Part shown: piece after piece, positions 1 through 20,291 of the stretch
Layout of the letters: the number at the start of each line of letters is the position of its first letter
Numbering within the stretch: the first letter of the stretch is position 1
Source: Pelodera strongyloides
Lineage: Eukaryota; Nematoda; Chromadorea; Rhabditida; Rhabditidae
DNA length: 64,000 nt
Direction of reading: 5' to 3'
Assembly (NCBI GenBank): GCA_036852015.1
Contig: JAANDG010000358.1
Location: 83,766-147,765, forward strand
The notes under the pieces: model-generated
What the model was told of the DNA's origin: nothing
What the model saw: only the letters and a program-made list of their open reading frames with translations
The model's database searches: none
Made by a program: the position numbers and the translations under genes

Positions 1-2376
1 GTGCGGGCGAAAGAGAGAGAGAGAAGAAAGATAAATGATACATTTGATGGGTTAGTATTCTGACGTGCTCTTCTTATTTCCCTTTCCGTTTGTGATTGTG
101 ATGTTTTATTGTTTTACCGGCTGGCGCCCTCTTGCTTATCTAGGCTGGCCCAACTGCATAGTTTTCTATCTCAAATATGATGCGAGCAACGGGGAGAGGG
201 ATATTTTGAATATAGGGAGAAATATGATTACCATGTTCTATCAGTGCGTCAGTGGCTATCCTTTTCCTTTTATTCCTAGAAGCCAAGCAGCCCCGTCAGC
301 CCCGTGTCTGAAATAAGTCCAGATAGCTCCCGTTTTAGTGTCAGCTTGGGGGATCACCCAGAGTTCATTCTTACCTCTTTATCATTTGATCTTTACTAGG
401 TTGGGATGTGCGTTTATGAGTGAGAAGGCTTGGGGCTTAGGATGGCCATGACTGGATGCCCTAAGACCCTTTGGAGATAGGGAGATAGGGAGAGACTTGA
501 CTAATCTAGCGTGCACACATCGATATCCGATGTGAAGCCCGACCACTGTGCGTTTCTGTTGTTGACGTGACCTTTCTTCACTATTTGTGTATTTGTCCAC
601 CGAATAGTTTTTGATGGGGTCAAGGCACACTGTTGAGGACGTTGAGGTCAACGAGGGTGAAAGCTTCAGCTTCTGGTGTGCACTTGTTCATTTTGTGGCT
701 TTTACTATATTTCCTTTGATTGATAAGGTTGTTGTATATTGTCTGTGCTAAATTTTGTCGAGCAACAAATGAGACAATCTCGTTGAGGCGTGTACCTGGG
801 GAGCACGCGTTTTTCTTCTTTTTTTCGTCCCAACCTGTCTGTGTATGTGAATCGCTTAGAAGGTTCATTGGTTTCTACTTAATTGAAAATGAAATCGTCG
901 CGATCGTGGTGGTGAACAAATAGAGAGTCTGTTCAGCTGTTCGATTGTGATTTTCGAATTTCTCTATTGACGATCGGTCATTGATGCGGGATACGGGATC
1001 ACAGAATTACGGTTTGAGGCTTTGGGTCTCTTTGGTTAGGATGTTTCTGGCCTGGCCTATGATATAGTATCATATCCATCCGAGGGCGCTCTGTCTGCTA
1101 GTGTGCTGGTCTGCTTCAGTGTTTCATCGATGTATGTGTGGTTGTTGTGTTCGTGCGCGCCGGCATTTCTAGTGTGTTGTATTGTCTGGCACTCTTTGAG
1201 GACACAATTCTAGTTGGCGAGGGGGCTGGCTCGGTTGTGTTTTGTGGTTGTGGTCTGGTGAAGGGAGAAAGTGCGAGAAGGGAGCGATATGTTGGCAATG
1301 GGTGAGCAGGAGAAGAGGGAGCACGCTGGCCGGCAAGCTGACAAACAGAGTGAGCGAGTAGTTGGGAATGCTGGGGAGAGACGGCAAACAGGCCCGGCAC
1401 CGTACACCCACAACCCGAGATTGGAGGGATGGCACCGGGAGGGGAAAGGGCAAATGCTGGGGGAAGGCTGGGCAACCGGTCGGGAGGGTTATGGGGTGAG
1501 GGGTCGATGGGGGGTTAGTGAAATATTTTTTGGGTATAATTGATATGGCGGAGGTTCACTGAGCTTGTGCTTGTAGACGGTATCGGGTATCGGTATCATA
1601 CTGTGAATTATTATTCTTCCGAAGCTCATGGTCGACTATCGTCGTATCGAGTATTTTGATTTTTCTTGGAGTACTTTGAAATGTGAACTCCACTCGAAGA
1701 AGAAGAACAGAGTTTTGCCGTTGCCAGTTCAGTATGTCGTCTGTCGGGCTATTTCTCGTTCTGCTGGTGTTCGTGAATTGTACAAATTGAAGGTCGTTAT
1801 CGACAGTGTGGAGCTGTGGAGTGCTGATGTCGAACTGTTTGAGGAACTCGTTTTTGTGGTTTCCTGTGGACGCGGTCGGTCCCGTTTGACCTCTGTGTGT
1901 GCTTGAGCGACTATTTGATTGAGATATTTGGAGAGAACTGTGTCTTGGTTTATTCAATTGTTGGGTTCTCCTTCTCATTGTAATGCGAAACTTGGAATTG
2001 GAACTTTTGAAATTGCCTTGCTGGTTACTTTAGTTTCGGCAGGTGCATCTATCTTTGTTGGGTTTAGAATCTGGCACTCGTGGACAATGGAGACAATATG
2101 GAACTTTCATTTAGAGCATGCGTCTGGTAGAAAGACCTGTCCCATTTTACTGCACCTGGTACTCTTAACCGTTGATGCTGATTCGGTTCGGGGAGTTTAC
2201 CTGAATTGAATACTTGGAAGCATACTATATCCTTATGTTGGAAAGTTGGATTGGTTTCTGTTGTACTTTTTTTTTGGCCCGTGCATCGGTGCATCTGTTG
2301 CTCGTAGTAATTGCCGAGCGTTGGTATGCGCGGGTTGTACAGAGGATAGGGTAGGTACCCTTAACCTTGCCTCGTT

Positions 2377-2400
2377 GAATGGTACCACGAGGTACCATTC
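2377..2400. repeat. perfect 10-bp inverted repeat
   Basis: Two 10-base arms reading GAATGGTACC and its complement are separated by ACGA. Several further GGTACC sites lie within about 100 bases. Function unknown; it may be chance or a small hairpin. Confidence 0.5.
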
Positions 2401-2679
2401 ATTGCCTATTTCTGTGTGCGTGTCTGTTGTTTCACATGGTCTGGTACCTGGGATATTCTGTGGCCTTTTTGGTATTCGACGAGGTCTTTGGTCGAAGCAT
2501 CAGCAGTTTCTTGTTGCTTGTGCTTTGTAGTTTGTGGTTATGTAATTATTGTAGTTTATGGTAAGTGTTGGCGGGGATAGTGGTATTGTATTTTCATTCT
2601 CTTTTCTATTGTACACTTCTTTCCCCGTCTTCACGGTCCACATTTTGGGGTCATCTAATCAGTCCTCTTCTCTTTTCTT

Positions 2680-2697
2680 TCTCTCTCTCTGTCTCTC

Positions 2698-2757
<60 letters not shown>
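2680..2757. repeat. CT microsatellite
   Basis: A nearly uninterrupted run of CT dinucleotides. A second run lies at 3069-3119. Both create long Ser/Leu or Arg/Glu open frames that are not genes. Confidence 0.95.
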
Positions 2758-3066
2758 ATTTTACTGCGCGATGATAACTATCGCTCATCTTTCTCTCTCC
2801 CCACAATCGCTCTTCATATTATCTCCCCATCGAAATATCGCTTTTTATCAAATATCGATCTAAACTCAGAGCGAATCTTATCTTATCGATTGATATCTAT
2901 CAGTTGACCATCGCATGTCTTTAGATATGGGAATTCCTCCCCTCGTATGATTCTATCTAGGTCCATCGGTTCAATTTTGTCAGTATGTTGAATAACCTTC
3001 GATTTTTTTTCTTCGATTTTTCTTTTTGTTAAATGTGTGATTGTCTCCCGCTCTTCGCATTGTCTT

Positions 3067-3120
<54 letters not shown>

Positions 3121-6053
3121 ATCTGTCACCCTTTGAATATGCGAGAAATGTTGAATATTTGGTGAATGTTGCCCCTGGGAGTTTTGGCGCGGTGTGTCCT
3201 TTTTGGGGGTGAATAGTTGATCCCGTAGGGGGTACATATATTGGACGCGCGGGTACTAATTTGCATATATCCTCCGTCAATTCTAATATTCACTGGTCAT
3301 AGGGGGTTGTGAACGTGTACTGTATTTGTATAGTCTCTACGTGATCGATTTATATTTATCGGAATATAAGCCGTGTATTGATTCTCTGTTCGATTTGCCG
3401 GGCTCGGGCTCTATGAATGTATGTGTACTTTACATTGTACACACACAATACACACAGAACGGAAAGAGAGAGAATGCTGATGTTGTTGTGGGAGTGGGGT
3501 CTAGATGTAATTGTTAGAGAGAACGGGGATCAACTGGTTATACGAGAGGTTATGTACTAGGCGTTGGATATTGGATATTTATTGATTTATTGATTTTACT
3601 AGATTTATTGGTCTGTGTACTTTTTGCTCGATTTATTTGTGGGAAACGTGTGTACTGTAGTGTGGCTAGTACATGTAAGTTAAAGGATTTAAGTCAGGTC
3701 TGGAATAAGATTTAAGTATGTTTCTGCTGGGTTCTAGGCGTCCTTTTGCCTATATTCTGTTCGGTCATCTATCTGGTGTCCCGCAGTTCCCCTAACAGGG
3801 TTTTGCATAATTACGATATGTCCCCGGCGTTGTAATTCTCTCTCGCTCCCCTCTTTCTTCTGTACGATGTACGACCATTGTTCCCCCGTGAATGTATTGC
3901 ATTGTGGAATTTCTATTAATTGAGAATATGGTATTTATGGATTTTCGCATGAGTGGACGAGGACAATTTAATTATTTAATTACTGGATTGGTAGTTACTA
4001 AATGTGTATATCTTATCATCGGTTATCGTGTAATCAGGGTCAGGGCTTAGACGGGGATGAGGATGAGTTATTGTGTAATATTGCCTCTAGCTCATTCTCA
4101 TTCTCATTGAGATTGAGTCCTACAGGCGTAATTCTGCATCTGCTACCTTTGCTTGAAGTGGGGGGGGGGGTGTATTTTTTCCTTCAACTAATTGTTATAC
4201 CTCTACTTTATTGATTTCTTTGTTTTCTCATCGTGAGATTTTGTTTGACAAAGGCTAGTTTTATTATGGGAATATTGGGCGACTGTACTTAGTATACTTT
4301 ATCCCGTTGTGTCTTCTCAGATATGTGAATTCATACGATGTATAGTCGATTTTCCCATGTATGTTTTATGTGAACGGCTTGGTCGAAAATTTATGGAATA
4401 ATTTATTTTAAAGGGAAAAGGATCAATTTGTAGTTGGGAATGAGAATGTAGTGGGGGATTTGCAGGGATTGAATCTCTTGTTAGAATTTAATGTTTTAAT
4501 ATGGAGTTTGATGTTGATTAATTAATGAGTAATGTTTTGTTTTGCTTGCTGCTTATTAAATTTCCCTGTCGTCGATGGTATGGGGAAGTTGGTTAGAAAC
4601 GCGTTTTCTTCTGTTTTTTGAACTGGTTATGGCCGAGGCGGTTTAATTTACAGTTGCCCTTTTGGTGACTGTGTTTTTCAAGTTTGTGTATGTTTTAGTG
4701 TTTTTCTTTAGTTTCTGATTGTGCTCACTGGTAACGGTTTGTTGGGAATTTTTTGAGGCTCATTTTCCCAATATCGTTATAGGTATACAGAGTTATCGAT
4801 TAGAAGACCAATTGGTGAATAATTTATTTGTAAAATCAAATCATGAAATAGTGGGTGCATTTGTCTTTAACTTTCCCCGCCATGTGATTATGCTGGCTAC
4901 TGGGCCCCTCTCGTCTTATCTCCTCCCCATTTCAAGCCCTCTGATGGTTTTATCTCTCGCCCAACATCTAATCTTTCCCTTCGGACCCCTTCCAACTGTC
5001 CCTCTATCATCTGGGGGAACAATCTCCCCTTATCGCGGTTCGCCGCCCCGACGCCGCGCAGATTTTGTCGACGTGCGCGCACTCATCTCTAATTATCGAG
5101 TGTCTAATTACGGCATTCTGGCGGCGCTAATTGCCCAGCGGCGGTATGAGACGCCTTGAGAGGGTGAGGGATTGAATTAGCTGGATTGGGTTATAGATTT
5201 TGATGGTTGCTTAGATTGCGTGAACAATGGGAGTTTTGTGGATGGTGTTTCTACGTGTAGTGGGCTGTGTGAAGGTGATTCATTCTCTGTCGGAGACTCG
5301 TAAATTGCGTCATCGTTGGTGTCTAGCCAGGTCTGCAGGTCTGCAAGTGTGCATGCACTCGTGCATAGCTGTCTGCAAACACTGATGTGGATGTGCTATT
5401 TCTTGATCACTCTCATCCCCGTGGGGTTCTGAGCAGGCTTGCTAGGTTCTGTCTAGCACTCTCTTCATATGAGGTGCTATTTCTCTGTCTGTCTTTCTGG
5501 TTCTGAATTCGGTTCTCTGAAGAGCGTGCTTTCCCCCATTGCACTTTCTCTTTCATTGGGAAAACCGGGATTCTCAGGCCGGGGGATGGGCTCCCAGGGG
5601 AAGAGAGGGGTGGGTATTGATTGTATTGGGGGCTGGGTGAAGTATTGATTGATCGTCATAATAATTATCCATGGTGAAGAGAGAATGAAGATAATGGTAT
5701 TGTGTGTGGTAATTGTCTGGGTTATGTATGTATTACCCTCAAGTCAAGTTAGAATTATTCCTTCGGGGACAATTTTCCCTTGTAGACTCATTATCATATG
5801 TCTTCCATTATTGTCATTAGTTTTATCTCTTGCTCTTCTTTCTCGTGTGTTTATTGTGCAGTCGTTAGTATATTATACTTGTACATTTCGACATGTTTTT
5901 CTCGGTTGTTCGCGATTCGGAAATGTTTTTCATCGTTCGAATAATGAAGGGATTTATTAAATTAGCCCTAAATTGGGGGAATTGTTGAAAATACGAATAA
6001 GAAAGCAGTTTGCGACGTTTGATTCTTTGTAGTTGAGAGAACGCAGTACATAA

Positions 6054-6108
6054 GATAGTTGGGATAGAAACCCCGGGAAAAGATAGTTGGGATAGAAACC
6101 CCGGGAAC
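6054..6108. repeat. 28-bp tandem duplication
   Basis: Two adjacent copies of a 28-base unit beginning GATAGTTGGGATAG and ending in CCCCGGGAA. It lies about 450 bases upstream of the first RING-gene exon. Confidence 0.85.
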
Positions 6109-6575
6109 CCGTAGTTTGATTCTTTATTAAAAATGGACCAGGATTTGAATCGGATAGAGCCTTTGTTTAAACCGAAGCGTTGTTTTTGTGCTGCGGAAAA
6201 GCAAAAAGCAGACTTTTTGTTGCTCTGTATCATGCATTGAAATCCCGCAAAATTAGAACAAATTGTAGCCTTTCGATTTAAACAAAACCTAAATCTGTTG
6301 AATCTGGACAGATGCGTAAGCACTGTTGCGTAAGTAACCCCGCGCGTAGCGTATGTATCTTATCTGGTGTAGAGTAGGCGACGGGGTTAGCTGAGGTCAG
6401 TAGGGTTAGCTCTGATGGATGGTTATTGGGAGATGGAGGATTGAATGAGGAATACAGTAGGAAGTAGACCAACGTAAAGACTAGTCCCTAACAAGAGAAT
6501 CAGCTGCCTAAGTTAGCCTTACTAAACAAATTTATTGATTTGTTGTTCTTTCAGGATCCTTTGGATTCGGAGGCG

Positions 6576-9500
6576 ATGGACAGTCATCTCAGACAGACGA
6601 TGTCCGTGCTCGGAAGCATGCAGGGACGAGTGGATTTGAGTAGATCTTACGAGACGCATCCGCATCTGACTGCTGCTGCAGCGGCAGCGGCCGCAGCAGC
6701 AGCTGCTGCCCATGCAAATGCACAGCAACAAGGCACTTCAGGACTACAGGGAGGTGTGAATGGAAATGGATTCCCGGGAGCGAGGCAAGGTGGGTGATTG
6801 GATTGGGATTATTGTTTTGGGTAATTTTTGCAGGGTATATACAGATTGCTCAGCGTGTACACACATGACATACCCTTGTATGTATATTGGTATGTGCTGT
6901 GTGTACATATATTGTTACCCTAGAAAAATGGATAGAATTGTGTCGTGTTATTTATGAGTCCTCTGTTAATGTAGATGACGATGTTTACGTTGTGAGTAAA
7001 AATGAATTTTAAGTTTATGATGTTAATGGCTACGGATTGAGGACTGACACTTATGATATACTTTTGTAGGTGCAACTGGACCGATGATGCCCTCTGTGTA
7101 CCCGGTGAATGTTGAACTGTACCCTGCTGCTGGATTCACGCCCGCAACACCATTTTTGCTGCCGCCGCAGTACTCGCAGCAGTTCACCACTTGCCTCCTG
7201 GCTGCACAAGCATCGCAGGTGACTTTTTGGGTACTGTAACCTTTTTAACTTTTTTATTTATTTATTTGGATTTGCTTTGTCATTTTAATTACGTTGCCTA
7301 ATTGACTTTGGAATTACAATGGTCTTTGTTGGCTATTGGTGCACAATGCCGTTTAATTTCTGTGGTCTGTTTTTGAACCTGTGGTGACAGCTTTTGGCTG
7401 AATATTGTGTTTTCTTTCCCCACCCAGACGTAGGGCTATTTGTAGATAATATCTTTCATTAATGTCGTTTAGTCGTTTGCGACAGGCGGACAGATTCGTG
7501 AATATAGTCTGTTTCATATTATCCAATTATTGAAGACCTAACTGAAGATCTTAGATTAATTGCCTAATTGCTTGAGCTTTTCAGCCAGTCACTTGTACAT
7601 GTCGTTTCTCGCATCCCGGCCAACAGTGCACAATGCATCATGCGCCAATTGCATATGGACAGGCTTCGTCTTCATTTCAGGTATCGATTGATTGATTTAG
7701 TTTTGTCAGTTTTGTGTAGTTATTCTTTATTCGTATTTCTTTTTCATTCTGTCGTACCTTTAAATTTTGTAAAAAGTTTCGTTATATGGCTCATTTTTCT
7801 AGGTTCTTTGCATCATGTTTCAGACTGGCTACTTATAAGCATAAGCATTGTTGAGTGTTTAGTTTCACTACTCTTTCTGTTCTAGCAATTTTAGCTATTC
7901 GAAAGATACTTTGTATATCTTCTTATTATATAAAAGAGTAACTGTAGCGTAATTTACATACCGATGTGCGTTACGAAATGCAAATTTCGTGTTCGGGTAT
8001 AAAAAGAGTTTCGCAGCTCAATATCGAAGTATGCATATGCAATTGCTTCCTATTATGTGAATTTCTTATGATACGTTTGAAGCTTTGTATATAAGTATGC
8101 CCATGCTAAACCAATCATATTTCCATGTAAGTCGCCTCAGGCGGCGTGAGCCGACTGGTATATATATATATACTAGCAGTGGAGGTATTAATACTATGTG
8201 CGTGAATATCGTATACGTATTTCAGCAGCAAGTCCAGTCAAACCAGCAAGCGCAACAACAACAGCTACAAAATCAACAGCAGGGAGTGCAGCAAATTCAG
8301 GTAAGACATGCTTTGTTTTTAAATCTTTTTTAAATCTACCTTTACCTTTATGTTGATCATGTTGTATGCAGGCGACGGTGAACTGTGAGTTGTGATTTCA
8401 GTTCATTTCTTTAGCACCATATACCTTCACCTATAAACCACAGAACCTGTAGCAAAATTGGCACCGTAACCGTGTAGTCTCTAGGTGAGAATCTGAGAAT
8501 CAGAGTGCACTGTACAAGAAGAAATATGTTAACAGAAAATGCAATCTAAGATGTGTATACTTTTCTTTTTGTTTGTCTTTGTACCAAACGTACCGAGTAC
8601 CGTACCGTATTTGCAGCAGACAATGCCCTCTGGAGGTGTTCAACACTCACAACAACAGAATCACCAACAGACGATACAGAATCAACCCCCGCCATCTCAA
8701 CAACAGATGCGTGTTGGAATGCCACCCGTGCAGGTAAGGGATAATTTTACAATTATGTTCGTTAATTGCTTTGTGATAATTGCTTTTGTTATTGTTATTT
8801 GTTTATCTTGTACTTTCTGACTGGTAACTGTAAATTCGTGTTACATGAACTTGGCCACTTTCATTTATGTACAGTGCCAGGTGTAGTTTGGCAAGTCTAA
8901 ACTTTGTTTTTGTATTTCATGATGTATAATGTGTGATGTATGTCTTTCTAGTGTCCGGCGCCTATTCCGTCCACCCTGCCTCCGACTCTCCCCCAGAGTA
9001 TGCGATCGATGACGATGAGACTGAAAAGGCCCGCAGCAATGCAATCTGGAGCACGGGTACAGTACTTGTACTCTTTATGTTTATTCATCGTTTACGTGTG
9101 TGCTCCTATGACAATAACGCTTATGAATTGTACCGCTGAGTTTTGAGCAGGGTAGGTGAGTTCCAAACTCCAAATGGCAAATTGTTGGACAGGCCATGGT
9201 GTAAATGTATAATTTTATACGAAACTCGAAATTGGTTAACCGTGTTGTATTTGTTCAGGTTTCGAGTGGAGCACCAAAACTCCGTCGAATGGGTTCGACT
9301 ACAGGAAACAGTGGGAATAATCAACAGCAAGTTGTGCAGGAGCACCCACAACAACAGGTATTCATTGATTGATTGACTTTTTTGTGTTTATTTTGTTCGT
9401 TATTCTCGTGTTGAGTGATTGGTCTTTTATTGGTTTCTGCGTTTCTTCTGGTGATTGGTTTTCCGATAAGGTCATATGCAATGTTAAATATGAGAAAAAT

Positions 9501-11303
9501 TTCGTGCAGGGATACCTTTCAAAAGAAAACCTCTGAGAAATTGGAAGTGAATGATTGAGAGCGCTCAGCGCGCATTGTTTTACATATACTGATGTATTTT
9601 ACCTATGATAATGTTGGGAATAATAAGCCCATAACTGTTCCTTGTTTCAGCCGGGCCATGGTGCTGACCACCCACCCTCCACCTCGCAACTGCCTCCTGG
9701 CGTGCCTCCTTGTGTGTGCGGCCCGCCTAGTCGCGGATCCGGGTGCGGGCAGTGCATGCCCTGTCACTATTGTCACTACTGTCCTATGCAGGCACTGCCA
9801 CATCCTCCATGTACGCATCAACATGCAAAGTATGTGCTACTTATGTTGTGATTGAAGACCCTTAGTAAAGGAATATGTTGAACCGGTTTATCATAGATTG
9901 CTATATTGTAGTTTGTCAGGTGTAACTTAGTTACTTGGTGATTATTCTGTTTTATGTTAAGAGTTTAGACTTTGAAGGTGACTGGATATGTGAATTGCTT
10001 TAGTGGTTTCTTAATTGCTCAACGTGGTCCTTTTCATGTATTCTCTACTTTTAACTACCACATAGATTTTGTGGTTAGGAAACTTTGTAAGTGGCAATTC
10101 ATCTGATTCTCTTTTGTTTCAGTGTCCCGCCTCCCTCCGCAGCCCCGCAACAACAACCCGTTCCCCCGGTGCAGCAAGTGCAGCGCAACAACAATCCGAA
10201 CACATTGATGGATTATGCCCGCCTGCGGGCGGCCAGTGATGCCTTGTGGAGTTCGTCGCTTGCTTCCCTCGATGCTGCCATGCAACACCAAGCAGCACAA
10301 CGGCAGCAAATGCCCCCGTTCATCAGGCCGTTCCCGCTGCCGGGAAGCACTTCCGTATATATATTGCCCAGGAATGGAATGCCAGCGGCGGTTGTTAATG
10401 TAAGTTGTTGATTGTTTTTTTTTGTCTTTGTCGCTCTGGTATATTTGGGTTTATAGTTTGTTGTATATTAATTAGAGAGGATTTAACTGCATATGTGCAT
10501 TTGTACTGATGGTTCTGTTGGGATGTTTTTATGCCAGAAGAAACGGTAGTTAAAGTTCTGAGTTCTGACTAAATAATATTCAATGAGGTTAAACCAATCT
10601 TTGATTTTCGACAACGTATGGAGGTGTTGTCTTTTGTGTAATTTTATATTCATTCAATTTGTATTGCAGAATGTGAATGGTCGAATGTTCGAGTTGAATA
10701 TGTTGGTGAATGTGGTACCCCACGAGCTCTTCCTCAATGGGGAGCGGCCTCCCGTACTAGAGAGACACCACGTATTTGGAGCGCCGGTTTCGGAGCCGCC
10801 CCCAATTGGCGCATCACTGGCTGACATTGAGAAGAACACTTGCCGCAGCGAATTTGTAAAGGATATTGAGGTATGGTTTTGTGGTTTGTTGTTTATATTT
10901 TGGGAACGTGTTCCATTCAATATGGGCTTTCAAGCAGATAGTATTGTTTGGAGCCTTATGATTGTTGGATGTCAGGTTTTTACATAGGAACGGTAGCTTG
11001 GTTTACACATTCTTCAATCTTTCTAGTGCTTACTGACGGTATTCCGTAGATTTCTCTCAGTATTGATTGATTTCGTGATCGACCCTGAAATCTGAAGTGA
11101 ACTTGCTTCAGGTGCCCGAGAATGAGAAGGAGCGTTGTACGGTGTGTCTGATGGATTTCGAGACTGGCGAGGGAGTGCGAACCCTCAAATGTTCCCATCT
11201 CTTCCATGTGGATTGTATCGATCGATGGTTGGTCTACAATAAGAAGTGCCCGGTGTGCCGATTGGATGTCGATCAGAATTTGGCTGTTCTAGTCGAAGAA
11301 TAG
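6576..11303 (+). CDS. RING-H2 finger E3 ubiquitin ligase, Arkadia/RNF111-like RING
   Basis: Exons 6576-6789, 7070-7218, 7585-7680, 8226-8300, 8617-8733, 8952-9056, 9259-9357, 9651-9829, 10123-10399, 10670-10870, 11112-11303 join without frame break to 1704 nt (567 residues), all with GT-AG borders. The C-terminus is a C3H2C3 RING-H2 finger: Cys513, Cys516, Cys531, His533, His536, Cys539, Cys550, Cys553, with Trp543 at the E2-contact position. WLxxNKKCPxCRxD resembles Arkadia/RNF165-type RINGs; that assignment is inference. The rest is low complexity: 13 alanines at residues 33-45, a Gln-rich stretch at about 154-250, and a Cys/His-rich segment near residues 305-345. Expected role is ubiquitin transfer to nuclear or cytosolic substrates. 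The first exon is open from 6555, so an upstream coding exon is possible; ATG 6576 is the first visible start. Same strand as the prefoldin gene, 1.7 kb upstream of it. Confidence 0.9.
7918..8158 (+). mobile_element. short non-autonomous Helitron-like element
   Basis: Intron insertion in the RING gene beginning TC after an A and ending with a GCCTCAGGC hairpin shortly before CTGG, followed by T. These are the Helitron hallmarks (5' TC, 3' hairpin plus CTRR, insertion between A and T). Near-identical sequence recurs at 40855-41080, and shared ends recur at 37238-37458 and 39170-40854. Confidence 0.65.
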
Positions 11304-12998
11304 GTTTTATGAATGAAGCTGTGATTATGTGTTTTTGGTTGGAGGGCAGTGTCAGGAGGTGTCATATGGGAATTGTCAGGGCTTCTCAAGGTACGGTATA
11401 AGTTCCCTGTGGAAAAGGAGGTGATTATCTTAGTTATTTCCGTAAAGTCGTATCATTTCTGACGATTGCCCTCTTTTGATCCAAGTTTTTCTTTGATTAC
11501 TTTTCTCTCAAATTTCTGTATATGCTATGTGCCCCATTTGTAAGTGTGTATTCTGTTTTTCTTCTCGTTTTTTTTTCTGTGAATCGGGTTTGTCTTTTTG
11601 TTGTTTAATACATCCAAATCTGTCTCATTTACTCGCTTATTATTATTTGTTTTGTGTTGTTTTCCCTTGAATATTTTGGTCATTCAATTGCCCTTCCCCA
11701 ATTGCACTTTCGATCGATAATGTTAGCCAATGTTCTCCTTCAAAAAACTGTGATTATTGATTTTTTTAATTATTGATTTATTGATTGTTTGTCAGAATGT
11801 TATGAGGCGTGTGCCAAGTCACTTTTTTTTCTTCGAAAACGATTCAACTTTGTTAGAATATCCAGTTTTCCAGTCTAACTGAGTTATTTAGTCAATAGGT
11901 ATAAGAATTTGATTATCTCAGACTATATTCTATCTTTCCGACCTAAAGATTCGTTTCGTATTTGGTCGAAGTACCCGGTTTTAGAGAACTTTATATATAA
12001 TAAGAATATAGATATTGTTATTAGAGAAGTATTGTTTATAATGGATTCAAGATCTATACTAATTGATTACTAATTTGGTACCTTTTCCTTGCTCGAGTAA
12101 GGTTTTCCTTTATTTGTCTATCGAATCTAAATTTCTCTTATTATTAAAAGCGTGTGCATGTGATGTGTTCCTTTTCTTCATTGTTGCTAACTTGTTTTTT
12201 TTGTGAATTAAAAAGAAAATCCAAAAATTGCACATTTATTTTTTGATGAAATCTCTGCTGCTCTTGTGTGTGTCTATTTTTGTTCTGCCTTAGAATCTGC
12301 TTAGTTACTGGGGGTATCTTTGTTATACCTTTTTGTAAAGTTTAATATACGTTTTTCTACTAACCCCAAAGATACCCTTTTCTTATTTGCTGTCGTCATT
12401 GTTATGTGTTTCGAAGATTTTTGGAGTAAAATAAAAAGGTTTTCTTTATTGATTTTCCCATGTTGTTTTGTTTTGTTTATTTACATTGAAGTGTTAACTT
12501 CCAGATCTTGATGATTATCTTGAGTGGTTGAAAGGTATACGGTATGGCTGGGAGGCTGATAAATAATAGTGAAATCCATGGACTGTTGAAGTAATGTGAG
12601 GGAATTAGTTATTGTGGTCGCTGTAGTTAGCCTAGTAAGGATCGAAATTGTAGCTTTGCGGGCCGCGTCGAAAGTTCGAAGCCCAGTAGTAGGGCGACAA
12701 AGAAAAGTACGGGGTGAAGCTGTCGTGTATTATGCGCATTTTGCTAGCGTTTATACAATTTTATGTTGCTAGGGATGTATTTCCGCGCTGAAAAGCTAGT
12801 ACCATGTTCATAGTTTCTTTTGTGTTGATTGCATATGGGTGGGATGCATCAGTGGGATAGGATATGAAATCTTTCAAGGCTTTTAATTGACACCGCGCAA
12901 AAGCAGTACGTATGTTTTCGTAATTATCTTCAACTGTACTGTTATATGTTTCGTGTGGGGTTTCAGGTAATTTCACAGATCTCTGTTCTATTTCCACG
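11304..12998. other. intergenic region between RING gene and prefoldin 3
   Basis: T-rich sequence with no supported gene. It should contain the 3' UTR of the RING gene and the promoter of the prefoldin gene. A weak tRNA B-box-like stretch (AGTTCGAAGCCC) lies near 12670 without a convincing cloverleaf. TTTCAG at 12961-12966 and a second CAG shortly after are possible trans-splice acceptors just before the prefoldin start codon. Confidence 0.5.
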
Positions 12999-19272
<6,274 letters not shown>

Positions 19273-20215
19273 ATTATTTATTGATCATATCGATTTATTG
19301 ATTATTGATTGTGAGTTATTGATATTTGAATGTGTGTATGTGCGTGCCTGTGCTTTATTGAGTTACGCCCTGTGTTTAGCATTGAAATAATTCTTAGTAC
19401 TTGTTTTGTTTTTGATGTAACTTTTAACTTTGGTGAAGTAGTTGTTTTCTTTGCGTATGTGTGGAACATACTGCATGACACATTAGGAACTATCGTTACA
19501 ATTAGAATAATGCCCAATTTTCAGAAAGAAATACACGCACGTTCCTTTTTGACTGCTTTTTGTTAGATTTTTTTTTAGAATATTTGCTTTATTTACCTTT
19601 GCACACCCACGGCTATTTCTTTGTTTGTTGATTTTTTACGCGTTGCTTGTTTCTTTTTATGAACGATGAAATTATTATAAATTGTTTGAAAATATTTTTC
19701 TGTTGTTTCTGGACATAATTTTCTAGTTTCCGTAAAAGAGGAAAAGAGTGGAGGATAACGCCATGTTACAGATGTTAGGTAAATGGCCAGAGAAATGGCG
19801 CGCATTGTTAAAAGAATGGCGCTTAGTTAGGGGTAGGATAATTAAAGAATAGATTTGGTAGGTTGATGTGTGATTATTGGTGTTTGTTTTTTGGCTATGT
19901 ATCTGATTAGAATGGTTGGTTTGTAGTTTGTGGCCTGTCGTTTCTAGGTTTGTAGTTTATGGTGCTGATATGGTACCATGATACGATACTTACGGAGCCA
20001 TTGGACAAATGGTGTTTCTGCGTGAAACTTGGTTTATTAGTTAGTTAACTTTTACTTGTAATAGACTGCTTACTAAGGTGAATGGTATTATGGATTTGGG
20101 TATTGTACATTAGAAAGTCATAGACAAGGAACGAAAATCTACGATATGCTTTAAATTAGCAACATGTATAATAAGGTGTAAAACGGTGAAATTTATCATC
20201 GGGACCTCGTCTTTG

Positions 20216-20291
20216 CCCAGAAGATCCAAAAAGAATACCTAGAGAATTCTTTTTGGTTTTTTCCGGTGCGAATTCGCAGCGCAACATATCC
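20216..20291. repeat. fragment of GCGAATTCGC palindromic repeat
   Basis: About 75 bp closely matching 38414-38490 in the P-glycoprotein gene, including a CCAAAAAGAAT / ATTCTTTTTGG palindrome and GCGAATTCGC. It shows that the repeat is dispersed, not only a local duplication. Confidence 0.8.

Larger units (their letters stand above)
1..6554. other. gene-poor 5' region
   Basis: No coding gene could be supported here. The sequence is T/G-rich on the plus strand with CT microsatellites near 2.7 and 3.1 kb and a short tandem duplication near 6.05 kb. Open frames present (for example 4719-5159 plus and 1556-1978 minus) lack recognisable domains or splice structure. The first recognised exon of the RING gene opens at 6555 with seven in-frame codons ahead of its first ATG, so this stretch may hold a 5' exon, a promoter or a long first intron of that gene. 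Confidence 0.5.

Noticed and set aside
1556..1978. Minus-strand open frame of 140 codons
   Set aside because: No recognised motif, composition as in flanking DNA, and a second long frame overlaps it on the other strand.
4719..5159. Plus-strand open frame of 146 codons
   Set aside because: No domain, signal peptide or splice partner, and the residue mix looks like translated T-rich non-coding sequence.
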